Shown here: piece by piece, positions 34,520-44,823 of the stretch
How positions within the stretch are numbered: the stretch's first letter is position 1
Layout of the letters: the number at the start of each line of letters is the position of its first letter
Assembly: GCF_000006405.1 (NCBI RefSeq)
Contig: NW_003206847.1
Location: 273,494-337,493, forward strand
Source of the DNA: Perkinsus marinus ATCC 50983
Taxonomy: Eukaryota; Perkinsozoa; Perkinsida; Perkinsidae
DNA length: 64,000 bases
Reading direction: 5' to 3'
Notes under the pieces: model-generated
Database searches by the model: none
What the model saw: the letters and a program-made list of their open reading frames with translations, nothing else
Told to the model about the DNA's origin: nothing
Made by a program: the position numbers and the translations under genes

Positions 34520-36907
34520 TCACTCTATCGTATATCCTTCCTCCAACTCTGCCGAGGTGAGCGCCCTCCGACCATACTCAGAAGCCATCGGAGAGGCCCC
34601 TCCCACATCAGAGTCGCTACGACTACTATGCCGTTCAACGCCACTATACCGCATACCACTCTGTCCACTTCTCGTGAACAATGGCAGCAGCACACCGCGA
34701 TTCAACGCCATGACCAGCCTCTTCATCCCTCCACAGTACCCTGTCGTCATACTGCTGTTTTCCGACGCTATCTCGCAAGCCGCCATCTCGGACCCCAACA
34801 GCCAATCTAGAACATAGCTCGCCGAACAGCCCAACACCATCACTGTGAACAATGCTATTACTAACGATACCGAGAGGATCTCATGACCATGCAAAGGGAA
34901 ATCACGTCTCGCTCGAATTGCCAAGGCCAGTGCCATCGCTCCTCGCAGACCACAGAACGACAAAACAGACGTATACGAGGCCGGCAGTTTACTTCGAGTT
35001 CGACAGAGGTTCGCCATCGAAACCGTTGTGTTCACCGATAGTATTCGAGCGCCGAAGGTAGCCAGAGCTGCTATTAAATACGTCGGAATAGATGTGCGTG
35101 ACAGAGACTTGTCGAAAGAGAAAGGGGCGAGCCCGAGGAAAACAAAGATGACCGCTTCTGCTAGTACTGCGAACAACTCGAAGATTGACTCCGCGAGGTT
35201 CCTAGCCTCTGGACTGAGATTCAACCTGGCGAGAAGAAAGAGGTGATCCCGATGGACCTAATTCGTATCTTGCCAAAGTCGACCTAAGATTCCTCCACGG
35301 CCTCGCCCCAGTGTTGGAATATATGCTTGCTTTTCTCAGCTAAGCTCAGGAGTTTCCTCATAATTATAGGAGATTATATACAAACTAGAGTAGAAATGCA
35401 CAGAATTCAAAAACAGTTTCCGAAAATTTCTTCAGAATTCAAATCCATTCACCGACACATGTAGTTGACCATGTGCATATTTTTTCCCACACCGCCCACC
35501 CCAAACCTACCACGTATATTTTCTCATGAATATACCGCAGAAGAGGATGGCACATATCCCAGAAAGTTGGAGCCCTTCAGCTAGGAGGTAGCTCATCCAC
35601 ACAAACAGTACAAGTACACTAACTTCCAATACCACACTATAGCCATAACCAGCCGCGTCCACTTCCGGACCTCTTTCGTATCTTCCACGGTCGACCTCTC
35701 CAGAAGATACCACTCTAGTAGTCAATTCATAGCCTCCATTTTCTCTCGGGAAATACTTATACACCAACGACGAGGCAAATGCAAATGCCGTCCCCAGCAA
35801 GCACGAGCAGAAGAAGACGTATACGAACGTCTGCAAGGCGTGGACCAGAGACCGATCTTCCCAGTGTATCAGCGAGCGATAGAGTACCAGACAAATCGCG
35901 TCGTTCAGCAGACTCTCTCCTGCGATCAACCCCGACAGCAGCGGACCAGCCGTCGAAAGGGACTTCAAAATCGATAGGACCGCCACGGGGTCCGTCGCGG
36001 AGATCACTGTGGCGAAACCCATGGCCTCGTGTATCGTCCAAGGCGAGCAGAGCTCAAGTTGCCCAGCCAGAAATACCGCCCCTGCGATGAACATAAAACT
36101 GCAGAGTGTAGCCCATACGGCCAGCCACACTATGGTGCCGAAATTCTTGAACAGCGTCTTGGTGTCAATACAAAATCCTCCTTGAAAGATAATAGGCGGC
36201 AGCAGAACAAAGAAGAAAACCTCTTCGTTGAGCTCGAGTACTTTCTCCAACATAGTCTCCGCTCGAACACTATATAGCAGCAGTCCACACAGCAACCCCA
36301 GGGCAGTAGCAAGACCCGACTCGCCGAGCCAACGGACTCTGGCCCATTTCAAAAACTGCCCTCCTAGTAGTGATAGGCCCAAGAGAACAGCGAGGAAGAA
36401 GAAACCATTAGCGAGGTACACATCCCTCTTGCCCTCAGGGATCGCCGACGCCGTAGGGACTACCACTGGGACCTCTACAGTAGTCGCATTGCCAGGCACC
36501 ACCATAGTAGGAGTAGTAGTTGTTACCCTCACTGTTGTCTCAATTGCTGCTGGTACTGTTACATTAACGACCACAGGCACTACTATAGTTCTCCACTTAG
36601 GAGTCACTACCGCAGTCGTAGTATTCCCCTCCTCTACCGCAGAGGGAAACCATGTCGTAGCCGATGGGCTCTCCTGAGGCACTCCCGTACCACTCGTCAC
36701 ATTTCCAATGGGCCCCAGCTCCGCAGTAGACCCTAGAGGAGCGCTACTACTGGTCGGACGGGCGCTCGGAGACGTCGACGTCAATGCTACTACTGCTGTT
36801 CCCGTCGACGGTGGTGCTGTGGACATCAGAGGAGCTACCGAGGTAGACCACTGTACATAGACCCCGACTCGACACTTCAGTTTACCATGAAACAAATAGA
36901 AAATCAT
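34520..36907 (-). CDS. Na+/H+ exchanger, CPA1/NHE family
   Basis: Membrane antiporter swapping Na+ (or K+) for H+. Two exons: 35511-36907 and 34520-35225, phase-matched at KYTW-LNLSPEARN; 700 aa if ATG 36907 is used. An extracellular Thr/Val/Pro-rich stretch with several N-glycosylation sequons precedes the first membrane span; the first exon could instead be preceded by another one (a TTTACAG-like acceptor is not far), so the start is tentative. Family motifs are LPPIIFQGGFCIDTKTLFKN, FATVISATDPVAVLSILKSL (ion-binding ND/TDP region), LIAGESLLNDAICLVLYRSL, and LSFCGLRGAMALALAIRAR in exon 2. At least ten hydrophobic spans are visible. The cytosolic tail is short and Ser-rich. Organelle versus plasma-membrane location cannot be told. 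The 285-nt intron is largely a dispersed repeat. Confidence 0.85.
35300..35490 (-). repeat. Dispersed repeat of about 170 bp with short inverted ends (copy a)
   Basis: On the minus strand the copy starts GGGAAAAAATATGCACATGG and ends AGCAAGCATATATTCC, so the ends are inverted copies. Shared internal landmarks with 42970, 44230, 47325 and 48475 are GAATTCTGAgGAAATTTT and TGAGGAAAcTCCTGAGCT. It occupies most of the NHE intron. Confidence 0.7.
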
Positions 36908-36923
36908 TGCCACGAAATCAGTA

Positions 36924-37699
36924 TTAATTCACTTCAATTCTGTTCTTCCTACCAACCACTCCCACCCTGCCATACGCGACCCTCCAGAACGGCACCAACA
37001 GCCCCCTCAGTGGCCTCCTCTTCCACTGCTGTTGGGCCGGATGCTCCGCTTCGCTCAAAATACTCTTCAGCCACACCGCTTGCCACTGCTTGGGTTCAAA
37101 TACCATAAACCCACCATCAGCACTCACCGACGGTACCACCTCGACCTCCTTCAAAATTTCCCTCACTGGTCGCTCACATCGCCACCAAGGCTCCATCAAA
37201 AACACCGTGTCACAGCCCTCCACCTCTAGTGCCTCCACCGCTGTAAAACAATCCGTTCCATAATCCCGATCAGATTTGAAACATCTCCGCGAAACACACC
37301 CATCCGGCAAAGTGAGATCCCCTGCGCCTGGCTCGACCGGTCTCGACCTCTCGCCCCTATACCTATAAGGGTGTCTCACCCAACTCTTCACCTCCTTCCG
37401 GACAGGCCAATACCGCAGGGCTCCTTCCACAGAGCACCCCCGAGGCACCAATANNNNNNNNNNNNNNNNNNNNNNNNNNNNNNNNNNNNNNNNNNNNNNN
37501 NNNNNNNNNNNNNNNNNNNNNNNNNNNNNNNNNNNNNNNNNNNNNNNNNNNNNGCCTCTAGATCCTCTACCATCCTCCTCACCTCACGACAGATTCTTGA
37601 GGAACTAAGACTTTCTATCCACTGCGCATCACAGCTCGACGGCTCTGCTACAGTCATTGATAGTGACAGCCAACAACAGCTGAGCACACTGAATCTCAT
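36924..37699 (-). CDS. Predicted secreted protein interrupted by an assembly gap
   Basis: ATG at 37699 opens a good signal peptide, MRFSVLSCCWLSLSMTVA, followed by EPSSCDAQWIESLSSSRIC. The frame runs into 100 N at 37454-37553. Beyond the gap one open frame (RGCSVEGALRYWPVRKEVKS, DTVFLMEPWWRCERPVREIL, GFMVFEPKQWQAVW) continues to the stop at 36924. Joining the two sides is an inference from strand and direction; the gap's true size is unknown. Cysteines are spread through both halves. No family recognised. The stop is 17 bp from the NHE start codon. Confidence 0.5.
37454..37553. other. Assembly gap (100 N)
   Basis: Exactly 100 N within the predicted secreted-protein gene. Confidence 1.
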
Positions 37700-38020
37700 C
37701 GAGGAAATAATTCCACTTATAGTGACGAGAAGTGAACAATCTACTGCAGACCATTTCCCCATATACCATCTCATTCCCTCCCTCCTCCAAAACGGCGGTC
37801 CTCGCTACGCCAACCGCTAGAACCGTCCATACAACAATTTCCCAACTCACTGCATGCCGCTAAATAACATCATTCTCAACCCCCTCGTTCATCACGCCAC
37901 CAATTTGATTCTATTGAGGAAAACACAACACGAAGGTAACACTGTGAATTACCACCGACTAGACACACCACGGGAAATCACCCCAGCAACAAGGCTGCGT
38001 GGGGACGGATGCAACAGGAG
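37700..38020. other. Intergenic
   Basis: No feature recognised between the secreted-protein gene and GST-A. Confidence 0.5.
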
Positions 38021-38573
38021 TCACCAGCCGAGGCTAGTAGCAACCTCCTCATAATACTGCTTGGCTGAAGCGTCATCGACTGTTGATGGCATGCGGTGTG
38101 AGGACTGAGGGGAAGTAATTGACACGACTCAAAATAGATAACAACGGCAGGTCCTCACCTTCATAAATTTGGCGACCCTCGGTACAGCTAGCAAAGCCTT
38201 CCTCCAGGCGGCTACCTTTGGCGCTGCGCCCAACACCTTCTCCTCTCCCAGGACCTCAATAGCCTCCTCAACCACGCGCAACGCACACGAGTCGGCGATA
38301 GTGGGCGTGTTGGTACCTGAATGTAGGGCTATAAAATCAACAACGACAACAACAACGACAACAACAACAACAACACCAACAACACCAACAACAACAACAC
38401 CAACAACACCAACAACACCAACAACACCAACAACACCAACAACACCAACAACAACGACAACAACACCAACAACAACGACAACAACACCAACAACACCAAC
38501 AACACCAACAACACCAACAACACCAACAACACCAACAACAACAACAACAACAACAACAACAACGACAACAACG

Positions 38574-38634
<61 letters not shown>

Positions 38635-38684
38635 AAACAAAAACAACAACAGCAACAACAACAACCACAACCACAACAACAACA

Positions 38685-38772
<88 letters not shown>

Positions 38773-39364
38773 AACAACGACTAGAACAACGGCTAAAGCC
38801 ACAACAACAACAACAGCAAGAAAGTACCCACCCGCCATGAACTTGCCGTCCTCCAACTGAGTCTCCCAAGCCTTTATCCACCTCAGACATTTCACGCCCT
38901 TCGTCGACGCGGCCTCCTCAAAACTCTGCCCGAACTTGAACCTTATCGCAACGTCAAGCAGCTGAAACAATACAACTACAACAGTGAGGAACAACCACCA
39001 CTTGTTGCTTACCCCCGAGCCAAGGGCATCAGCCGAGGCCTCAATGATCTCATCGACTCTTTCCTCCTTCCCCTCCGCTCCACCATACAGATCGAATTTA
39101 CGAGCGATGTAACGGAGAATGGCACCGGTCTGCACCAGACGTTTCCCATCGGGGGTCTCCAACATCGGAACCTGACCATACCTAAACGAGAGCAACTTCA
39201 CTCACGTCAGACTCGCGGCGATCTCACCTGAGTTTGGGCATGAGGTTGAGCATGTCCTGTCGAGTACGTATGAACTGCTCCTCGTAGTCCACGCCGGCTA
39301 ACCCCAAGGCAAAGCGCACCATCTCACCGCGGCCTCGGCCGTAGAAGTAATACAGTTTATACAT
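38021..39364 (-). CDS. Glutathione S-transferase, sigma-like (GST-A)
   Basis: Cytosolic enzyme conjugating glutathione to electrophiles. Five exons, all phases consistent: 39228-39364, 39013-39181, 38832-38961, 38159-38316, 38021-38104 (225 aa). The N-terminal thioredoxin-like domain reads MYKLYYFYGRGRGEMVRFAL with the catalytic Tyr near residue 7, and VPMLETPDGKRLVQTGAILR supplies the cis-Pro and glutathione-binding Gln-Thr. The helical domain carries GTNTPTIADSCALRVVEE, equivalent to the family's xTxAD N-capping box, and ends YYEEVATSLGW. An ATG two codons upstream (39370) is possible, but GST-B starts at MYKLYYF. Intron 2 is 51 nt and stop-free in frame; intron 3 (515 nt) is almost all trinucleotide repeat. 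Tandem paralogue of GST-B. Confidence 0.85.
38338..38772 (+). repeat. Compound (CAA/CAC)n-(CTA)n microsatellite
   Basis: CAA, ACC and ACG variants run from 38338 to 38690 and pass directly into about 29 CTA units to 38772. The tract fills intron 3 of GST-A. Long Val, Leu, Thr or Cys ORFs across it are artefacts. Confidence 0.95.
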
Positions 39365-39456
39365 AGACATCAACAGTGGAGGAACAGAAACTCAAACTAC
39401 ATACGAGTAAGGGTTACATGCAGAATAGTTAATGTAAGTGAATACTATTATTTCAT

Positions 39457-39555
39457 GGAGTCTTACCCGTGATATGAAAAACACTAGTTCGCGACGATTG
39501 CGAACATCGCGTTTTTAACATAGTATTATTACGCCACTTCACGTAAAACGAGTGA
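39457..39555 (-). repeat. Short inverted-terminal repeat element, copy B (degenerate)
   Basis: Starts GGAGTCTTACCCGTGATATG and ends CACGTAAAACGAGTGA. Same layout as copy D but with more differences, so probably older. Confidence 0.65.
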
Positions 39556-40137
39556 TACAATAATATCCCTTGATAAACGATAACTTGATATCTTCAATGA
39601 ACTAGATATCTATACAGGGTCCCCTACGACGGACTGATAAACCCCTCCCCGCTGTCCTCGCCTACACATCTCCCGAATGCCGAGTGACGGGCGGCACGGA
39701 GTTGAAGGATCACTTGAATGTCGAATAATACTACCACGGAGTCATAGCAAGAGTTAGTTACCACTATGACAGAGAACTAGAGATAGAATAAAATAGACAA
39801 TAACAACAGTAGCTGCTCAAGAGATGATGAAGCAATCAGCATAAATATTTCATATGCAAATCAACAGTAAGAACGACTCAACCACCAGCCCCTCACGGGG
39901 ACAGTGTTCACAACGTTAGACAGATCTGTGTACTCAGTAGACAGCGTTTGTGGTCTCCTATCACTCATTCTACCCTAAGGTCACTGCCCAGTCAACCGCA
40001 TCGATGCAATCAGTGAGCGACTATCACCGCGAAAGCCGACAACTCAGGTCTCTACCATACACCCCAACAATGACTATGCTCAGCCTGCGTTATTTGCTAC
40101 TTGTAGTCACCCAGTCATCTGAGAAGAAAATGCGTGT

Positions 40138-40359
40138 CTATGACGGTTTTCCAATATCCTTTCGAGTTAACGAAACACCGTCTGATCTCACATAGAACGT
40201 AAGATTAATAACAGCTTAAAGATCTATGGAAGTTCAATCGTAGCAGATCAGCATACTAGCTTGACGCCAGATACACAACTACATCGCAATTATGAGACAA
40301 TTATGAAGGACAATCCTTTGTGTCCTCAAGGGACTACAACATTCTCATTTCTCATTTTC
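40138..40359 (-). repeat. Dispersed repeat, copy 2 of about 210 bp
   Basis: Reverse complement of 5416-5624. See that entry; this copy has a small extra segment (CTCATAATTG-like duplication) within the CATAATTG region. Confidence 0.8.
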
Positions 40360-40494
40360 CATATCTGTTGAATCCAGCACATTCCCCCTTCGCTTCCCCA
40401 CAGACTCACAACTCCCGTATAAAACCACACAACACCATCACGATCACTAAACGTTCACTACACAAGGAAACGCAAACCGGCGATATATATATTC

Positions 40495-42432
40495 TCAATA
40501 GGGCTCTTTCCATCCAAGGGCATCACCAACTTCACGACCATAAACTCTAGCCGTCTCTTCCGCCTTGGGAGAAGGCATACGATAGGCGGACTGAGAGACT
40601 ATCAAGATCGACGGAGGGTGATCCAAAACCAACCTACCCTCATGAAAGCAGCCATTGCGGGCACGTTGAGAAGCTTATCGCGCCAATCACGAAGCTTTGG
40701 CAGATCACCGAGGACTTCCTCAACACCAAAATACTCCACGCAGTCTTCAACCACTCGCAGGGCGCTGGTATCAGCTATTGTTGGCTCGCTGGTACCTTAT
40801 ATGTTATAATTAGTTTATATGTACATATCGAATGTTTAATATTATTATACAGTGGAGTTCCACCCGTTCACGGGTAGTTTTTGCGTTTTATAGTAAGTTT
40901 AGGTTCATATGTATTGTATGTATGCATGTTGTAATGTATTCAAGGACCAATAATGTCTATGGATATCTTTATTTATATTATACATTAGAGTTTCACCCGT
41001 TTTACGTGAAGTGGCGTAACACTCTGTGAAAAACGCGATATTCGCGGTGATATGCAGTAGTCGTGAAATATATTTTTCACTAGTGTTTTATATATCACAA
41101 GGGTGAAACTCCAGTATATTTTATCTCTTTACCAATTAATACCGATACAACACCAAAGATACATATACTTAATGACGGCCTATCACTAATAACTACGAAA
41201 TCCAAACACTCATCAATCCACCGCGCCACCAGTAGTATTTTATTTTTACGCGAAATTACCTATCAAAATCTATATTTCATCTGACTTGATACGACATTCT
41301 GATGAGGTCATAACAACGCACATAACATTCCATGTATACCGTTACCCTAGATATACTGGAGTTTCACCCGTGATATGAAAAACACTAGTGAAAAACATGT
41401 TTCACGACTAGTACAGGCCGCGAATATCGCCTTTGTCACCGAGTTTTTCGCCACTTCACGTAAAACGGGTGAATGTATAATATAAATAAGGATATCCATA
41501 CACATTATTAATCCTTAAATGCATTACAACATGCATACATACAATACATATAAACCTAAACCTACTATAAAACGCAAAAACTACTCGTAAAAATCTCTAT
41601 TTCATCCTACTTCACCGATAACAACATATAAATCTACACCAAAGGCTCCCTCCCCCAAGCTAAGAAGACACACCTGCAATGAATTTGCCTTCTTCCATGT
41701 TATGCTCCCACACTCTAAACCATCGAAACGCTGCTTTCCCACGGGAAAGGGAATTAGCCAAACTCATACCATCACGACGGAAAAAGGGCGCCTTGAGCAA
41801 CTAAAAGAAGTTCATGCACACCTCCGTAAGTGGTGCAATCATTTAGTTCTTGTGTGGGTTACAAGTTGTAGTGATAATATACAGATATCTACGTTGTAAC
41901 TTACAACGTAGATATCTGTATATTATCACTCCTCACGGTATGCTCTATCGAATAATACTAGAAAATCTGCCGAGCATTTATTCCCGGAAAATCACCCCCT
42001 TGGGACACCTGTGGAGGTCGAGACCCACAGTAGAGTGATCGTAATCAACTGTGCTACAAGTCACTTGTTGCTTACCCCCGAGCCAAGGGCATCAGCCGAG
42101 GCCTCAATGATCTCATCGACTCTCTCCTCTTTCCCCTCCGCTCCACCATACAGATCGAATTTACGAGCGATGTAACGGAGAATGGCACCGGTCTGCACCA
42201 GACGTTTCCCATCGGGGGTCTCCAACATCGGAACCTGACAGTACCTAAACGAGAGCAACTTCAACTCCTCCAACTCTTTTCAAAAAACAACTTACTTTAA
42301 TTTGGGTATCAGCTCTAACATATCCTTCCGCGTGCGTATGAAGATATTTTCGTACTCCACCCCAGCTAAAGCCAAGGCAAAGCGTACAGCCTCACCACGA
42401 CCACGACCCGCGAAGTAATAGAGCTTATACAT
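40495..42432 (-). CDS. Glutathione S-transferase, sigma-like (GST-B)
   Basis: Five exons in phase: 42296-42432, 42076-42244, 41674-41800, 40638-40795, 40495-40590 (228 aa). It starts MYKLYYFAGRGRGEAVRFAL with the catalytic Tyr near residue 7, then VPMLETPDGKRLVQTGAILR, WFRVWEHNMEEGKFIAG, GTSEPTIADTSALRVVEDC and ends VGDALGWKEPY. Exon lengths match GST-A except exons 3 and 5. Exon 2 is nearly identical to that of GST-A (YCQVPML in place of YGQVPML) while all other exons have diverged strongly. Intron 2 (275 nt) contains a perfect palindrome and intron 3 (878 nt) a long inverted repeat; introns 1 and 4 are 51 and 47 nt. Whether the big introns impair expression is unknown. Confidence 0.85.
40874..41586. 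repeat. Long inverted repeat (arms about 240 bp) containing MITE copies C and D
   Basis: Arm 1 (about 40874-41118) and arm 2 (about 41352-41586) are reverse complements with scattered differences, separated by about 235 bp. Each arm has an outer part (TTTTGCGTTTTATAGTA, ATGTATTGTATGTATGCATG) and an inner part that is one copy of the GGAGTTTCACCC element (C 40988-41112; D 41358-41473). Transcribed across GST-B intron 3 it could form a long hairpin. Confidence 0.85.
41871..41929. repeat. Perfect 59-bp palindrome (29-bp arms, 1-nt centre)
   Basis: GTGATAATATACAGATATCT... at 41871-41899 is the exact reverse complement of 41901-41929; the centre is C at 41900. Located in GST-B intron 2. Sequence outside the arms is not symmetrical. 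Confidence 0.95.
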
Positions 42433-42766
42433 AGCAAGACAAGGAACTGATAATAGCAGTGAAGTTCATTATACCACACCTTTGCCACATCGCGATCACT
42501 GAGCACCACCACAGTCGATCTACGACTCATGCTACTACACCTACTGAAACACAACAGTACTGTCCATTGGAATTGCAATGAAAATATCATTCACACACAC
42601 TAGGACTCTCCCCACCACCAAACCTATACCCCTAGCACATCCCCTCATCCTGAAGAGGCAGGGGACCAGTATACGATCCAGAATCACTGAACTCATCGTA
42701 GAAATCAGGGCAGCTCCCTACTCTAGGATCCACGCTTGTATTATTCGCTTAATGACATGTTAAAAG

Positions 42767-42846
42767 GTCGGCCGCAGGGATCGAACCCGGGACCACCAAT
42801 TCGGAAGTCTCCAGGAACTAGACCACCCTCCAGCTCAGTCACAGCC
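42767..42846 (-). other. tRNA-like sequence (pseudogene or SINE head)
   Basis: The minus strand reads TGAGCTGGAGGG (A-box-like), GGGTTCGATCCC (B box) and then CCGACC followed by TTTT, a Pol III stop. The stems do not pair as a functional tRNA, so a tRNA-derived element is more likely than a gene. Confidence 0.3.
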
Positions 42847-42969
42847 CTACATAGAAAAGCAGTTTCCGAAACCAAGGCTAGAAGAGAAGAGGACGGGAGA
42901 TTGAGAGACAATGCTTCAATGGACATGTAACCAAGCCTGGCAACGAACAGGCATCAGCTGCAATGGGGG

Positions 42970-43120
42970 GGAGGGAATGTGCACATTATCAACTACGTGC
43001 GTTGATAACACTAAGTAAATTTTCAAGGAAATTCCGAGGAGTTCATATAGATTCTTGTACACTTCTACTCCAACTAGTGAGGAAACTCCCGAGCTGAGAA
43101 AACTTCCCATATATTAGTCC
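42970..43120 (+). repeat. Dispersed repeat of about 170 bp (copy b)
   Basis: Begins near GGGAATGTGCACATTATCAA and ends TGAGAAAACTTCCCATAT; shares AAATTCCGAGGA and AGTGAGGAAACTCCCGAGCT with the other copies. Confidence 0.6.
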
Positions 43121-43289
43121 AGCAGCTCTAACCAGCTGCCTCCACACTCAACACAACGAGCTCATTCAACGTGAAACCTCAAGCTTTACTCCGCTTCGCC
43201 TCCGGCCCACTCAAGTCCCCATCATCGCGTCTACTCGACTTGCCACTCCTGACGTTCATAATATCCACATTGTTCATACCACACCTTTC

Positions 43290-44722
43290 TCACTTAGCAA
43301 CCTTCTCACAGAGATGCTCCAAACCAGTGACCATCTCCATAAGATCCTTCGTCCGGCCTTTCTCCGAGTCCTCAAGCTCATCCGTATACTGAGCAATAAC
43401 CTCACGTATTGAACCTGCCAGAGACCCCATCTAGTTACTAAACCAACGATTCTTATTTCTCTGATTTCGATCGGCTGGGGATGGAAGCCGACTGTAACGG
43501 CTGACAGAACATTCCCATGAAAACCTCAAGTGTTTCCTTCTCCTCTGATGATTATAGTTATATTTTCATCACAAAAAAACCCACCAGAAACACCGTTATT
43601 TCTCACCTGTCATCCCTTGGACCGCTCTACAGAGATGCTCCGTAAGGGCCTTATTTCCCGAATTGTGACAGAGTAATAACAGACATAGGTCAATGAGCTG
43701 CAGCTGAGACAAGCCACTCCCCAGTGCGAAAACATACCGCCTGACAGACCCAGCTGGTTATCGATTGTCCCTAGTTAAACTTCGTACGCCTCCTTAGGAT
43801 CCTCCCCCAGATCCTCCTCCTCCTCCTCTGCTACCGCCGAGCCCCTCTCAGCGCTCTCCTCATCGTAGGCCTTCAGCCTTCGCTCTGTCATCACGACTCC
43901 TCACTAATGTAAAAAGACAGGGCCAACCTACCCAGATGCTTTCGAGTATCCTCTCGCAATTTCACCAGAGTATCGACTTTACTGAAAGACCCTTCCGTGA
44001 ACTTGTTCAACACCCGAGCTGTGTAAATAAAAACAACAGTCACAAACCGTCTGGAGCTCCCACGACCTCACCAGCTTCCGAGCCCCTAGTGTTCCTCAGT
44101 AGATGGTAGATGATGCTCACCACTGCCTCCATCTCTGTATCAGTAGCCTTGCGGTGGCTCAACAATCCGAATATCGACTTCAACCCCATCCTAACGAGAA
44201 AGCACGTCGCTTCGAAAACTCATTATACCAGCGATGAAATATATGTTCGCTTTCCTCAGCTGACCTCGGGACTCTCCTTAGTGTTTATAAACCAACAAGA
44301 TTTTCCCAAAATTTCCTCAGAAATTCTACTTTTTCACCAACACATAAGCCCATTTTCCCCCACTCCCTTACTACTGCTCCACGAAAATCTTGCAATTTTC
44401 CGGATGGTCTCGCAAGGCTGCCTCGAGGACCCGAAGACTCAACCGTGCCGCAAGACGCTTCCCCGCCCCTTGGGACAACAACTTCACCTTCAATGATAAA
44501 CATCCATCAGAAACAACAATCATCTTAGCTTTTCTTACCATCAGCTGAACTCCTTGAGACTGACCGAACGCCGTCTGGTGATATGGCACGATAAGCACGA
44601 GTGCATCAAACCTGAGAAGGAACCTCTACTCGGGCAACAATAACATGTACAACATATACATAAACATATACAACAGCAACAACAGCAACAACAGCAGCAA
44701 CAGCAACAACAGGAGCGACAGC

Positions 44723-44763
<41 letters not shown>

Positions 44764-44787
44764 AAACAACAACAAAAACAACAACAA

Positions 44788-44823
<36 letters not shown>

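Larger units (their letters stand above)
39365..40494. other. Intergenic between the two GST genes
   Basis: Contains the MITE-like copy at 39457-39555 and the 210-bp dispersed repeat at 40138-40359; no gene otherwise. Confidence 0.6.
42433..43289. other. Intergenic; tRNA-like sequence and a dispersed repeat
   Basis: No protein gene. Holds a tRNA-like B box (42767-42846) and a copy of the 170-bp repeat (42970-43120). Confidence 0.5.

Noticed and set aside
38129-38890. ORFs of 118-253 aa made almost only of Val, Leu, Thr, Ser or Cys
   Set aside because: They are translations of the (CAA)n/(CTA)n tract in GST-A intron 3; each frame and strand gives a different homopolymer-like ORF.
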